Shown here: in pieces, positions 1 to 7,668 of the stretch
Layout: each line of letters opens with the position of its first letter
Numbering within the stretch: position 1 is the stretch's first letter
From: Inediibacterium massiliense
Lineage (GTDB): Bacteria > Bacillota > Clostridia > Peptostreptococcales > Thermotaleaceae
DNA: 64,000 bases
Assembly: GCF_001282725.1 (NCBI RefSeq)
Contig: NZ_LN876586.1
Span: 33,464-97,463 of the forward strand
Direction of reading: 5' to 3'
Made by a program: the position numbers and the translations under genes
The notes under the pieces: model-generated
The model's database searches: none
What the model was told of the DNA's origin: nothing
The model's input: only the letters and a program-made list of their open reading frames with translations

Positions 1-155
1 TCAAATTTGGAAAATATAAAGAAACGCTCGAAAATAGCATTACAAACTCGCTATGTTCAAACAGTGTAATGCTAATCATTTTCTTACTTATTCTATATTT
101 TCACAAATTCTCAATAAATGTTCCGCATTTTATGACTTTGCTAAAATATACTTTG
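1..155. repeat. palindromic ~205-bp repeat, copy 1 (cut by window edge)
   Basis: This stretch is the right-hand three quarters of the element seen complete at 17113-17318 and 35284-35486. It shares the AGCATTACA...TGTAATGCT internal stem, the TTCTATATTTTCACAAATTC arm and the terminal TTATGACTTTGCTAAAATATA. The left end lies outside the window, so a flanking direct repeat cannot be tested here. It sits downstream of the M50 protease gene's terminator. No protein is encoded. Confidence 0.85.
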
Positions 156-166
156 TATTTAGTATA

Positions 167-193
167 AAAGGGAATCCTATGGATTCCCTTTTA
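167..193 (-). terminator. intrinsic terminator of the M50 protease gene
   Basis: The inverted repeat AAAGGGAATCC / GGATTCCCTTT with a three-base loop lies immediately after the stop codon of the minus-strand gene. The following T-run is short (TTTTA), so efficiency may be moderate. Confidence 0.65.
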
Positions 194-194
194 A

Positions 195-812
195 CTATAT
201 AAATAGAAAAATACTTAAAAGCTGTTGATAGACCATTTGAATAGGAGGCCCCATAATTTTGTCTATCATATTGGTAATAATCAGTAGTGCTAAAATAAAT
301 CTTCCTTTTGAAGCAATTTCATAATAGATAGGTTTATCCTTCATCCCTAATATTCCAAATAAAATATGAGATCCATCTAGTGGCGGAATAGGAAGAAGGT
401 TAAATACAAATAAAACTACATTGATCCATACAGTGTAATCAAAAACTTCCATGAAAGTATTGTAAAAGTTACCTAACAAGGTAGCTGGAGTAATTTTCAT
501 AATGGTAAGAAAAAATATTGCAATGAGTAAATTCATCGCAGGGCCAGCTAAAGATACTAAAATATCATCTCTTTTGGGATTTTTAAAATTATTTTCATTA
601 ATATGAACAGGCTTTGCCCATCCAAAACCAGCTAAAAGAATAAATAAAAATCCGAAAGGGTCGATATGTACGCCTGGATTTAAAGAAAGCCTTCCTTCAT
701 CTTGTGGAGTATGATCTCCTAACCAAACAGCTACTTGTGCATGAGCATACTCATGAAAGGCAAATCCTATAATGATACCAGGAATAATTAAAAGTGTTTG
801 TCTAATATCCAT
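195..812 (-). CDS. site-2 protease family (peptidase M50) membrane metalloprotease
   Basis: A 205-residue integral membrane protein. The zinc motif HEYAH is at residues 20-24 inside the first hydrophobic segment, and the second conserved motif NLLPIPPLDG (the LDG carrying the third zinc ligand in M50 proteins) lies near residue 140. This is the short form typical of the YwhC-like branch, without PDZ or CBS domains. Family knowledge: such enzymes cut substrates within the membrane, often releasing regulators; the substrate here is unknown. The start is fixed by AGGAGG eight bases upstream of ATG. The gene stands alone with its own terminator, facing away from the folate transporter gene. Confidence 0.9.
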   Translation of the reverse strand: MDIRQTLLIIPGIIIGFAFHEYAHAQVAVWLGDHTPQDEGRLSLNPGVHIDPFGFLFILLAGFGWAKPVHINENNFKNPKRDDILVSLAGPAMNLLIAIFFLTIMKITPATLLGNFYNTFMEVFDYTVWINVVLFVFNLLPIPPLDGSHILFGILGMKDKPIYYEIASKGRFILALLIITNMIDKIMGPPIQMVYQQLLSIFLFI

Positions 813-937
813 TCATTTCCTCCTTTATTGGACCAAAGTATATGTATATATTATACCAAAAGATAAGATTGAAAAACACTTGCTTATGAAAAAACATATA
901 TTTTCATGAGAGGACATGACAAAGTCTATTTTAGGAG

Positions 938-966
938 TTGAAGAATTTATAAATATTGTTTATAAT
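938..966 (+). promoter_or_regulatory. sigma-A promoter of the THF riboswitch/folT unit
   Basis: TTGAAG, a 17-bp spacer and a perfect TATAAT. Transcription would start near 973, about 20 nt before the riboswitch. Confidence 0.75.
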
Positions 967-993
967 ATACTCAAAATATAAAATTGCAATAAA

Positions 994-1096
994 GGCAGAG
1001 TAGGTATTTGTGCGTCAAGTGCTAAAAGAACGGGAAGTTGTCTTTTAGACGAAGAGCAAAATTTAGCTTGCGATACATTCACCGCATTCCGCTGCC
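994..1096 (+). ncRNA. tetrahydrofolate (THF) riboswitch
   Basis: The segment carries the conserved THF aptamer blocks in order: GGCAGAGTAGGT, TGCGTCAAGTG, CGGGAAGTTG, GACGAAG, and the closing CCGCTGCC that pairs with the initial GGCAG. It lies directly upstream of a folate ECF S-component gene, the usual target. The closing strand (1092-1096) overlaps the 5' arm of a second hairpin (GCCGCAAAAG with CTTTTGCCGGC, 1094-1126), so aptamer and hairpin look mutually exclusive. That hairpin has no long U-tract and lies 15 nt upstream of the ribosome-binding site, so control of translation is as likely as termination. Confidence 0.88.
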
Positions 1097-1151
1097 GCAA
1101 AAGGGTTTATTCTTTCTTTTGCCGGCATATTGCAGGAAAAGGAGGAGTAAA

Positions 1152-1673
1152 ATGAAAAAGTCACAGAAGTTAGTGTATTTGAGTTTACTAGTATCCATAG
1201 AGATTGTGCTAACTAGGTTTTTTGCTATTGAAACCCCTATTATTAGAATTGGGTTTGGTTTTTTACCTGTAGCTATGTGTGGAGCTATATTTGGACCAGT
1301 TTCAGCAGGACTAACTGCAGCAGTAGCAGATATTTTGGGAATGATGATTTTTCCAAAGGGGGCTTATTTTCCAGGTTTTACTTTAAGCGCTTTTTTGGGA
1401 GGAACGATTTATGGAGTATTTCTTTATCAAAAAGAAGTAAATTTAAAAAGAGTAAGTATAGCTGTTTTTGTAATTACAATATTTGTTAATTTGTTTTTAA
1501 ATACTTGTTGGTTAAGTATGATTACAGGAAAAGCGGCACAAATTTTAATGATTCCAAGATTAAAAAAAGAAATTATTATGTTTCCAATTCATGTATATTT
1601 AATTTTTACAGTATATAAGTCTATGGATAAAATAGGAATATTTTTTCCAAAGCTAAATCATAAAACGAAGTAA
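1152..1673 (+). CDS. folT: folate-type ECF transporter S component
   Basis: A 173-residue polytopic membrane protein with about five to six hydrophobic segments. It contains the hydrophobic blocks FGFLPVAMCGAIFGPVSAG and PGFTLSAFLGGTIYGVF, typical of the FolT-like S components that capture folates for an energy-coupling-factor transporter. ATG at 1152 is preferred over upstream in-frame starts because GGAGGAG lies just before it and the upstream frame runs through the riboswitch. The THF riboswitch supports folate as the substrate. The shared EcfAAT energising module is not in this window. The two lines of evidence agree, so I am fairly sure. Confidence 0.88.
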   Translation: MKKSQKLVYLSLLVSIEIVLTRFFAIETPIIRIGFGFLPVAMCGAIFGPVSAGLTAAVADILGMMIFPKGAYFPGFTLSAFLGGTIYGVFLYQKEVNLKRVSIAVFVITIFVNLFLNTCWLSMITGKAAQILMIPRLKKEIIMFPIHVYLIFTVYKSMDKIGIFFPKLNHKTK

Positions 1674-1724
1674 TATAAGACGTAAAATCATTATATAGAT
1701 TCACATTGATAAAATTATTGGAAT

Positions 1725-1790
1725 GAAAAAAAGAACCTTATTTGATTTAATGGTAGTATGATCATACCTTAGTCAAGGGAGGTTCTTTTT
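1725..1790. repeat. ~65-bp hairpin repeat, copy 1
   Basis: AAAAAGAACCT...AGGTTCTTTTT encloses an inner GGTAGTATGATCATACC stem. A diverged copy in opposite orientation lies at 10319-10385 and shares TTTGATT.AATGGTAGTAT and the outer arms. It could act as a terminator for folT, but the second copy shows it is a dispersed element. Confidence 0.65.
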
Positions 1791-1911
1791 GATTTACTAT
1801 AATAATACAACAATTTTTGAAAAAAACTCCATGTTATTGTAAAATGTGTTAATTTCAAAATTATCTAAAAGAGTAAAAGGAGATAACTACGAAAGAAAGG
1901 GGAATAAGATT

Positions 1912-2472
1912 ATGGATAATTCAAAGCATTTACCAAAAGGTACATTATTCTTAATTAGTATATTTATAATTATATTTATATTAGATAAAATAGTACTTAA
2001 AGGAATATTATTTGAATGGGGTGCTCTAAAAAAAGATGCAGTATTAATAAAAAGGGAATATTGGAGGGTTATAACTGCATCGTTTTTTCATGGAGGAATT
2101 ATCCATATATTAGCAAATATAATAGGTTTGTATTGTGTAGGTCGATTATTAGAAAGAGAAATTGGGAGTGTTGGATTAAATAGTATATTTATAATTGGAA
2201 ATATTATAACTAATATACTATTTATGGTTACATACTCTTTTGAGTCGTCTATTGGAGGATCCCCAGGGATTTATGCATTGATAGGTGTTGTTTTGATACT
2301 ATGCTTTAAAGAAAAAAAGCTTTTAGAAACATATTTACACAATAGAGAATTGGATTCGTTAATAGTTTATTTTATTGCAGGCAATTTCAAAGGATTAGAT
2401 GCATTATTTGTTCATTCGGTAGGATTTTCTACTGGTATTATAATTAGTATGCTATGCAGCAAGGTACGTTAA
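1912..2472 (+). CDS. rhomboid family intramembrane serine protease
   Basis: A 186-residue membrane protein with about six hydrophobic segments. YWRVITASFFHGGIIHILAN at residues 50-69 is the L1-loop/TM2 signature. The catalytic serine is S117 in GGSPG (canonical GxSG, here with proline after serine), and the catalytic histidine is H168 in HSVGFSTG. The dyad is therefore present, although the serine motif is atypical. ATG at 1912 follows AAAGGGG; an upstream extension has no support. Rhomboids cleave transmembrane substrates near the outer membrane face; the substrate is unknown. It appears monocistronic. Confidence 0.85.
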   Translation: MDNSKHLPKGTLFLISIFIIIFILDKIVLKGILFEWGALKKDAVLIKREYWRVITASFFHGGIIHILANIIGLYCVGRLLEREIGSVGLNSIFIIGNIITNILFMVTYSFESSIGGSPGIYALIGVVLILCFKEKKLLETYLHNRELDSLIVYFIAGNFKGLDALFVHSVGFSTGIIISMLCSKVR

Positions 2473-2985
2473 TTTAAAATAGTTCCAACACAAAATAGTT
2501 GTAAGTTAGTTGCACATAAAAGTTTTTAGTAGGGGTAATGAGACGGTAGTTGTTACCAAAGGAACACTCAATTATATTTTTAAATAACAATCAGCTATAC
2601 ATATTGAAATTACTATATTTTTACTTTGATACTTTCTAAAATTTTGAAAAAACTAAGATTTGTCATAGATTACTTTAAAATAGAGTTATGATAAACTCAA
2701 AAATAAGTTTTCGCCAATATAAGAATTTTAAAAAAGCACAGTCAAGCTATTTTAATTACTTGACTGTGCTTTTTTATTTGTCAAAATGTTTATTGTGTAA
2801 AATGGAGTTTTCCTTCTATAACAGCTACCGTCCTATTATCCACTAATGTGGTTAGGTCAATTATCTGATCGAGGCAAGGAACTTAAAAGGATTAATACTA
2901 AACGTGTACGTCTGCTACATCTGAATATTTATTTGAATTTATACAAATACTATTTTTGAATATATTATTAAAGGAGGTGTCATAT
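2473..2985. other. 513-bp intergenic stretch with an orphan terminator
   Basis: No convincing coding frame. It holds one strong hairpin (2731-2778) too far from the rhomboid stop to be an obvious terminator for it, and about 200 bp of featureless AT-rich sequence on either side. A small unannotated transcript ending at the hairpin is possible, but no RNA family was recognised. Confidence 0.5.
2731..2778 (+). terminator. strong intrinsic terminator
   Basis: AAAGCACAGTCAAG pairs with CTTGACTGTGCTTT across a 12-base loop and is followed by TTTTTTATTT. It is nearly symmetrical and could work in both directions. No gene ends within 250 bp upstream. Confidence 0.75.
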
Positions 2986-3162
2986 ATGCCGGGAAAAGCT
3001 AAACAATACGTTGACCAAGGTATGTCATCAGTGCAAAGTACTGTTAACACATTACAACAAGCACTTAATTCTGCGGAAAAACCAGACAACAAAAACAAGA
3101 TTCAACAAGCAATAAATTCACTTAATTCTGCAAATCAACAATTATCTGGGTATCAAGATTAG
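2986..3162 (+). CDS. 58-residue helical protein of unknown function
   Basis: ATG at 2986 has an excellent AAAGGAGG seven bases upstream, and a strong terminator follows, so this is a real gene. The product is hydrophilic, rich in Q, N, S and K, and lacks cysteine and tryptophan. It reads as two amphipathic helices (residues 4-27 and 35-53) joined by a short EKPDNKN turn, like a helical hairpin. It loosely resembles small DUF1657-type sporulation-associated proteins, but I cannot assign it. No signal peptide or membrane segment. Confidence 0.8.
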   Translation: MPGKAKQYVDQGMSSVQSTVNTLQQALNSAEKPDNKNKIQQAINSLNSANQQLSGYQD

Positions 3163-3199
3163 TAAGTATCTAAATCAATTTTTTATTAAAACCTATTAA

Positions 3200-3237
3200 A
3201 AACACTTTACTCTGACTTACTCAGAGTAAAGTGTTTC
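3200..3237 (+). terminator. intrinsic terminator
   Basis: AACACTTTACTCTGA / TCAGAGTAAAGTGTT with a five-base loop, directly after the 58-residue gene. Confidence 0.85.
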
Positions 3238-3394
3238 TTCATATGCGTCCACAGTATGGGTTCTTATAACTTATGCAGTGATGTCTTAGTGATTCAGGAG
3301 TTCTTATACTATGATAAAATAAGTAATACGCAGTTGTAGAAAAATACAAAGCAAATATTAATCCAGTATTGATTTATGACAATTACCTGATATT

Positions 3395-3883
3395 CTAAGT
3401 ATAAATTAATGAATGAATTTCCTTTGGAATAGCGACCTTTGGTAGTTCACCATCCATACCTAAATAATAATGTCTTATTGGATTTAGGTTTTCATTTAAC
3501 TCATATACAAGAGGTATTCCAGTAGGAATGTTTAAAGTTGAAACTCCATCATCAGGTATGTTGTCTAAATATCTTACTAAAGCTCTTAAAGTATTACCAT
3601 GAGCAGATATAATCACTTTTTTCCCTGATTTAATAGAAGGTGCAATAGTATTATGCCAATAGACTAACACTCTCTTTTCTGTATTATTAAGATTTTCTGT
3701 AAGAGGAATGTCTGAGGTTCTCAAATCTTTATATTTTAATTCTAGACCAGGATATCTTTTATCTGTCTTTTCTATTGCGGGAGGTGTGACATATACAGAC
3801 CTTCTCCATTTGTTAACCGGTTCTTCTCCATATTTTTTAGATGTTTCTTCCTTATCTAGACCTTGAAGTGCACCAAATGGCAT
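3395..3883 (-). pseudogene. gpmA: 5'-truncated 2,3-bisphosphoglycerate-dependent phosphoglycerate mutase
   Basis: The 162-residue frame matches the C-terminal two thirds of Gpm[46 protein letters not shown]. About 85-90 N-terminal residues, including the catalytic RHG histidine loop, are missing. The break coincides with the CAGGGACGGTTAA repeat at 3884, and the apparent ATG is made at the junction (CAT at 3881-3883 on the plus strand). No ribosome-binding site precedes it. It should not make an active mutase. The second active-site histidine (AHGN) is retained. Truncation by insertion of, or recombination at, the repeat is the simplest explanation. Confidence 0.88.
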
Positions 3884-3987
3884 CAGGGACGGTTAAGAAC
3901 TTTTATTATTTATAAAATTCAAATGAAATGTTTTTAGGGGTTAGGTTAATGGGGTTTATAATGAAAAAAAAGCATTAACCGTCCCTG
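3884..3987. repeat. CAGGGACGGTTAA repeat, copy A (complete)
   Basis: A 104-bp unit with perfect 13-bp terminal inverted repeats, CAGGGACGGTTAA and TTAACCGTCCCTG. It has no coding capacity and the layout of a MITE or REP-type element. Its right flank (3988-4020) is an iterated CTGAGATT motif. Related copies: 5308, 7370 and 9557. Confidence 0.85.
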
Positions 3988-4056
3988 AGATTCCTGAGAT
4001 TCTGAGATTCCTGAGATTTATTTAAAAATCTTTATCTACTATGAAAATAATATCAA

Positions 4057-4087
4057 AGAAAAAACTTGACTTATTATAGTCAAGTCT
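4057..4087 (-). terminator. intrinsic terminator of the stalk-domain gene
   Basis: Read on the minus strand, ACTTGAC / GTCAAGT with a seven-base loop is followed by TTTTTTC. It lies just downstream of the stop at 4101. Confidence 0.8.
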
Positions 4088-4100
4088 ATTCACAGGTTGC

Positions 4101-5135
4101 TCATTCATTTAGATGAATAATAACAGTCTGTGTCTCTTCATTCCAATCTACTTTAGCCCCTAGCCATTCAGAAGCATATCTTACTGGAATAAATGTTCTT
4201 CCTTCTTTGATCTCTGGAGTAGTATCCATATATACTTCTTGTCCGTTTCGTAGAGCTTTAGGGCTACCAATAATCATATCTACTCTATTATTTCCTTTGA
4301 TACCCCATACTTTTCTTTCATTTGGATTTGTAAAGTCATAATCTACCTCTGCCCCTAGAGCTTCAAAGATTGCCCTAAATGGAATCATTGTTCTACCATT
4401 TCTTAAATATGGAGGTACATCAACATTTACCTTTATTCCATTTACTTCAACTGTTAGTTCTTTTGGTGTTGTAACTTGTGGTACTTCTCCAACTGGTTTT
4501 CCTGTTTTTACATCTATTCCATCAAATACTTTACAATTATTTTTATATGCAAAATCTTGTATTTTTTTAATTGCTTCTTGTTCTGAAACATTAATTTTGT
4601 TCAGTCCTAAAACTTCACGATAAATATTCACTTCTTCTAATGCAGTTACTTCTGGAATCTTTCTTTGTTCACTTTTTTTATTAAGTTCTCTTAATCTTTC
4701 CATGTGATCAATATTTCCTGCCATATTTACATATTCTGTTTTTTCTATAGGAACACCATCAATAGAATAGATACTTTCTACTGCATAATCATACCATAGA
4801 TTAATAACTGCTTCTTTCATAATTACTTTATTCATTGCTTCATCTAGTTTTTCATTGCCTGTAAATTTTTGCACTTTCGTATCTCTTTGTACTTCTCTTA
4901 CGAGATAACTATTTTTACCATCTGGTACATGATTGTCGTATATTTTATAAACAATCTCTCCAATTTTAACAAAATCTTTTGACGCTTCTGTTGGCAACGG
5001 TGTTGATACATAAGTTCTATCATTTGCAGGGTGTGTTGGATCTTTGACGATATTATCTGCAAAGACAGGGATTGCCATAGTGCTAACAATTAATGCTGTT
5101 ACTAACATTCGTTTTAAAGTCTTATGTTTTGCCAT
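4101..5135 (-). CDS. secreted protein with copper amine oxidase N-terminal-like (stalk) domain
   Basis: 344 residues. A signal peptide (MAKHKTLKRMLVTALIVST...PVFAD) ends near residue 27. The C-terminal ~110 residues form the stalk domain common in clostridial exported proteins: VNGIKVNVDVPPYLRNGRT, MIPFRAIFEALGAEVDYD, then a second half with RTFIPVRYASEWLGAKVDW. The middle (about 30-230) is charged and unrecognised. Family knowledge: this domain is named from copper amine oxidases but carries no oxidase activity and probably mediates cell-surface attachment or assembly. AGGAGG precedes ATG at 5135. Repeat copies lie at both ends of its locus. Confidence 0.85.
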   Translation of the reverse strand: MAKHKTLKRMLVTALIVSTMAIPVFADNIVKDPTHPANDRTYVSTPLPTEASKDFVKIGEIVYKIYDNHVPDGKNSYLVREVQRDTKVQKFTGNEKLDEAMNKVIMKEAVINLWYDYAVESIYSIDGVPIEKTEYVNMAGNIDHMERLRELNKKSEQRKIPEVTALEEVNIYREVLGLNKINVSEQEAIKKIQDFAYKNNCKVFDGIDVKTGKPVGEVPQVTTPKELTVEVNGIKVNVDVPPYLRNGRTMIPFRAIFEALGAEVDYDFTNPNERKVWGIKGNNRVDMIIGSPKALRNGQEVYMDTTPEIKEGRTFIPVRYASEWLGAKVDWNEETQTVIIHLNE

Positions 5136-5607
5136 GTTCCTTCCTCCTTTTATTGTTGTTTGAATTTTTAATTACCTTATATATTAATAAATATAGGTTT
5201 TTCTAGCAATGTCAAGGTATTTTGGTATATATTAGAAAGTATTTCACGCACTAGATATTATACAGTATTTTGTAGAAATTTGTAATAGAAGATTACAAAT
5301 TACACATCAGGGACGGTTAAGAACTTTTAGGCATTAGTTTTATTATTTATAAAATTCAAATGAGACATTTTTAGGGGTTAGGTTAATGGGGTTTATAATG
5401 AAGAAAAAGCATTAACTGGGTTAAGATTACTGGTGATCTAGGAGATTAATTAATACCTAAACATACATTTGAGGAATAGTTGAAAGTTAAATAGAAGTAT
5501 ATAACTATATGAAAAATTTACAAAAAATGTTAAAATGAATTTGGATAGTTTATACGCTAAACTAATGGTTAGTACTTATTAACATTATTAAAGGAGGTAT
5601 TTAGACA
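5136..5607. other. 472-bp intergenic region between divergent surface-protein genes
   Basis: It contains repeat copy B (5308-5416) plus a 3' extension (to about 5485) shared with copy C, then an AT-rich segment leading to the WG-repeat gene. No coding frame. Both flanking genes should have promoters here, but I see no clear consensus pair. Confidence 0.6.
5308..5485. repeat. CAGGGACGGTTAA repeat, copy B (right end missing)
   Basis: It begins with the 13-bp terminal repeat and has an ~11-bp insertion (GGCATTAGTTT) after AACTTTTA. It then follows copy A to AAGCATTAAC, where the right terminal repeat is absent. The sequence continues as GGGTTAAGATTACTGGTGAT and onward, near-identical to the same region of copy C at 7463-7535. 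Copies B and C therefore descend from one larger unit. Confidence 0.8.
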
Positions 5608-7092
5608 GTGAATTGTAGGAAATATATATCAAATATTATTTTAACTATTTTTTTAATTACTTTAACAGGATGCTCAAGTGTTACTAGTACAGCCATAGAA
5701 CTTCCAGAAATCAAAGAAGCACAATTGTCTTATCCTGCTAATATCGAGGATCTTTATATACTTCCAATAAATGAAAACAGGGTTATAGTATATGACTATG
5801 ACACAGAATTATCTGGAATATATACTACAGAAGGTGAAGAAATTGTAGCCCCAAAGTCAATGTATCCATATAATTGTGAAAATGGATATGTTTTAGTTGG
5901 TGAAAATAAAAAAGAAGATGCACATTTATATGACACTGATCCTGATGTATATCAAACTTTCAAACTAATTAATGTTAATGGAGATGAAATAAAGAAGCTC
6001 GATCATCGAATAACGGGTATTTGTTTTTCAAAACTTTCATTAACACTAGTAAAAACTCCAGTATATTCATTTGAATCAAATAGAAAATTTGGATTATATA
6101 ACTATAAAGGTGAAATTATTCACCCTTCAACTATAGACAGTGCCCCAATAACTCTTGGAGAAGGTTTCATAGGATTTACAGAAAACGACCAATGGGGATG
6201 CTTAGATATGTCTGGAAATGTTGTAATACAGCCACAATACGATCAGATATATAACTTTTCTAATAATATGACTCGAGTTTGTAAAGATGGTAAGTTTGGA
6301 ATAATTAACAAGAAAAATGATTTTATACTTCCATTAAAATTTGATTTTTTAGATCCTTTTGAAAAAGATTATCTTTATAGTAGATATGCAATAAAAAATA
6401 AAAATTCAGAGTCCCAAGATAATGACATGAAATATGGAATTATCAATAAAGATGGAAACATTGTTGTTGAAGCAAAATATGATCAAATCAGATTATATGA
6501 TGATGGTTATATTTTCTGCACAAATGAAAAAGAAGGATTCCAAAGTTTTAATAAAGATATATATATTCCAGCTATTTATGATTCGATTGAAATTTGTAAA
6601 AATAATAAAAAATTTTTTAATGTAAAAAAAGGTGAAGAAGAAGGCGTTATTAATAGTAAAAATCAAATAATAATTCCTTTTGCGAAACAGTTTATATGTC
6701 CTATTTATAAAGGCTTTTTAATCGAAAAAAATGGTAAAACCTCTATTTTTAATAAAGAAGGTAAATTTATCATGGATACTAAATATACATTTGAAAGCAG
6801 GGTACATCCTACAATAACAGACTTTTGTGAACCAGTAGTACTAAATAATAAATGGGGGTTAATAAATAGGGAAGAAGAAACACTGATTGAACCTAAATAT
6901 GATTATCTTACTGTATGGGATAATGACAATATTATAGTTAAACTTAAAGATAAATATGGAGTTGTAAATATGAGAGGACAATTGTTAATTCCTATAGAAT
7001 ATGACTTGATTACACCTATTTTAAACAAAGATGAAAGTGTAAAGACTTTGTTTCTGTTTAAAGACAACAAAAGTTATTATTGCAACAGATAA
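5608..7092 (+). CDS. WG-repeat lipoprotein
   Basis: 494 residues. GTG start at 5608 with AAAGGAGG ten bases upstream. The N-terminus is a lipoprotein signal with lipobox LTGC (cysteine near residue 22). The rest is a series of WG beta-repeats: WGCLDMSGNVVIQPQYD, KFGIINKKNDFILPLKFD, KYGIINKDGNIVVEAKYD, KWGLINREEETLIEPKYD, KYGVVNMRGQLLIPIEYD, plus degenerate units. Such repeats build beta structures thought to mediate binding at the cell surface; no enzyme motif is seen. Flanked by repeat copies B and C and followed by a terminator. Ligand unknown. Confidence 0.88.
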   Translation: MNCRKYISNIILTIFLITLTGCSSVTSTAIELPEIKEAQLSYPANIEDLYILPINENRVIVYDYDTELSGIYTTEGEEIVAPKSMYPYNCENGYVLVGENKKEDAHLYDTDPDVYQTFKLINVNGDEIKKLDHRITGICFSKLSLTLVKTPVYSFESNRKFGLYNYKGEIIHPSTIDSAPITLGEGFIGFTENDQWGCLDMSGNVVIQPQYDQIYNFSNNMTRVCKDGKFGIINKKNDFILPLKFDFLDPFEKDYLYSRYAIKNKNSESQDNDMKYGIINKDGNIVVEAKYDQIRLYDDGYIFCTNEKEGFQSFNKDIYIPAIYDSIEICKNNKKFFNVKKGEEEGVINSKNQIIIPFAKQFICPIYKGFLIEKNGKTSIFNKEGKFIMDTKYTFESRVHPTITDFCEPVVLNNKWGLINREEETLIEPKYDYLTVWDNDNIIVKLKDKYGVVNMRGQLLIPIEYDLITPILNKDESVKTLFLFKDNKSYYCNR

Positions 7093-7135
7093 AACCAATA
7101 AGGTATATGATACTGATCTAATAGTAAAAAAATTA

Positions 7136-7164
7136 AAAGACCCTTAAAATATGGGTCTTTTTTA
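7136..7164 (+). terminator. intrinsic terminator after the WG-repeat gene
   Basis: AAAGACCC / GGGTCTTT with a short AT loop and a TTTTTT tract. Confidence 0.85.
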
Positions 7165-7369
7165 TATAAAACAATTCTATAAATAAAGGAAAATGAAAAA
7201 AGGATCCTTTGCTCAATAATCGCAAAGGTCTGATTGAAAAAGTGCTCCCAAAAGCCTTGTACGATTACATCAAGTGAATTTTGTTCCATCGTTCTGATAG
7301 AGGATTTGCTGTCAAAGGTGTTGAATAGTTTACAGTCATCAGTACAGTCATCAGCAGTCATCAGGTCAT
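7165..7369. other. intergenic remnant with stuttered TCATCAG flank
   Basis: The first ~160 bp hold a plus-strand string of broken frames (RKGLIEKVLPKALYDYIK, stop, ILFHRSDRGFAVKGVE) that may be a decayed gene, which I cannot identify. The last 40 bp before the repeat are CAGTCATCAG copied about four times with small slips, ending in the CATCAGGGACGG tip of copy C. Confidence 0.4.
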
Positions 7370-7535
7370 CAGGGACGGTTAAGAACTTTTATTATTTATA
7401 AAATTCAAATGACATCTTCTTAGGGGTGAGGTTAATGGGGGTTATAATGAAGAAAAAGCATTAACGGGGTTAAGATTACTGGTGATCTAGGAGATTAATT
7501 AATACCTAAACATAGATTTGAGGAATAGTTGAATT
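7370..7535. repeat. CAGGGACGGTTAA repeat, copy C (right end missing)
   Basis: Left terminal repeat and body as in copy A; the right terminal repeat is missing. It continues into the same 3' extension as copy B (AAGATTACTGGTGATCTAGG and following). Its left flank consists of iterated TCATCAG units (7332-7369). Confidence 0.8.
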
Positions 7536-7668
7536 TAAAATAGAGATATAGAACTACGTTGATATTTACCATATGATGCTAAAATATGTTAATATTATGT
7601 ATAAAATAAATTTTTTACAAATTAATGTTTATGAATAAAAAGCAAATATTATATGGGAGGTTGAAAAA

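Noticed and set aside
7200..7330. Possible transposase remnant (HRSDRGF)
   Set aside because: The HRSDRG string resembles IS-transposase motifs, but the frame is broken by a stop and too short to assign.
7332..7369. CRISPR-like short repeats (CAGTCATCAG series)
   Set aside because: Units are contiguous with no spacers and grade into the tip of the dispersed repeat; no cas genes.
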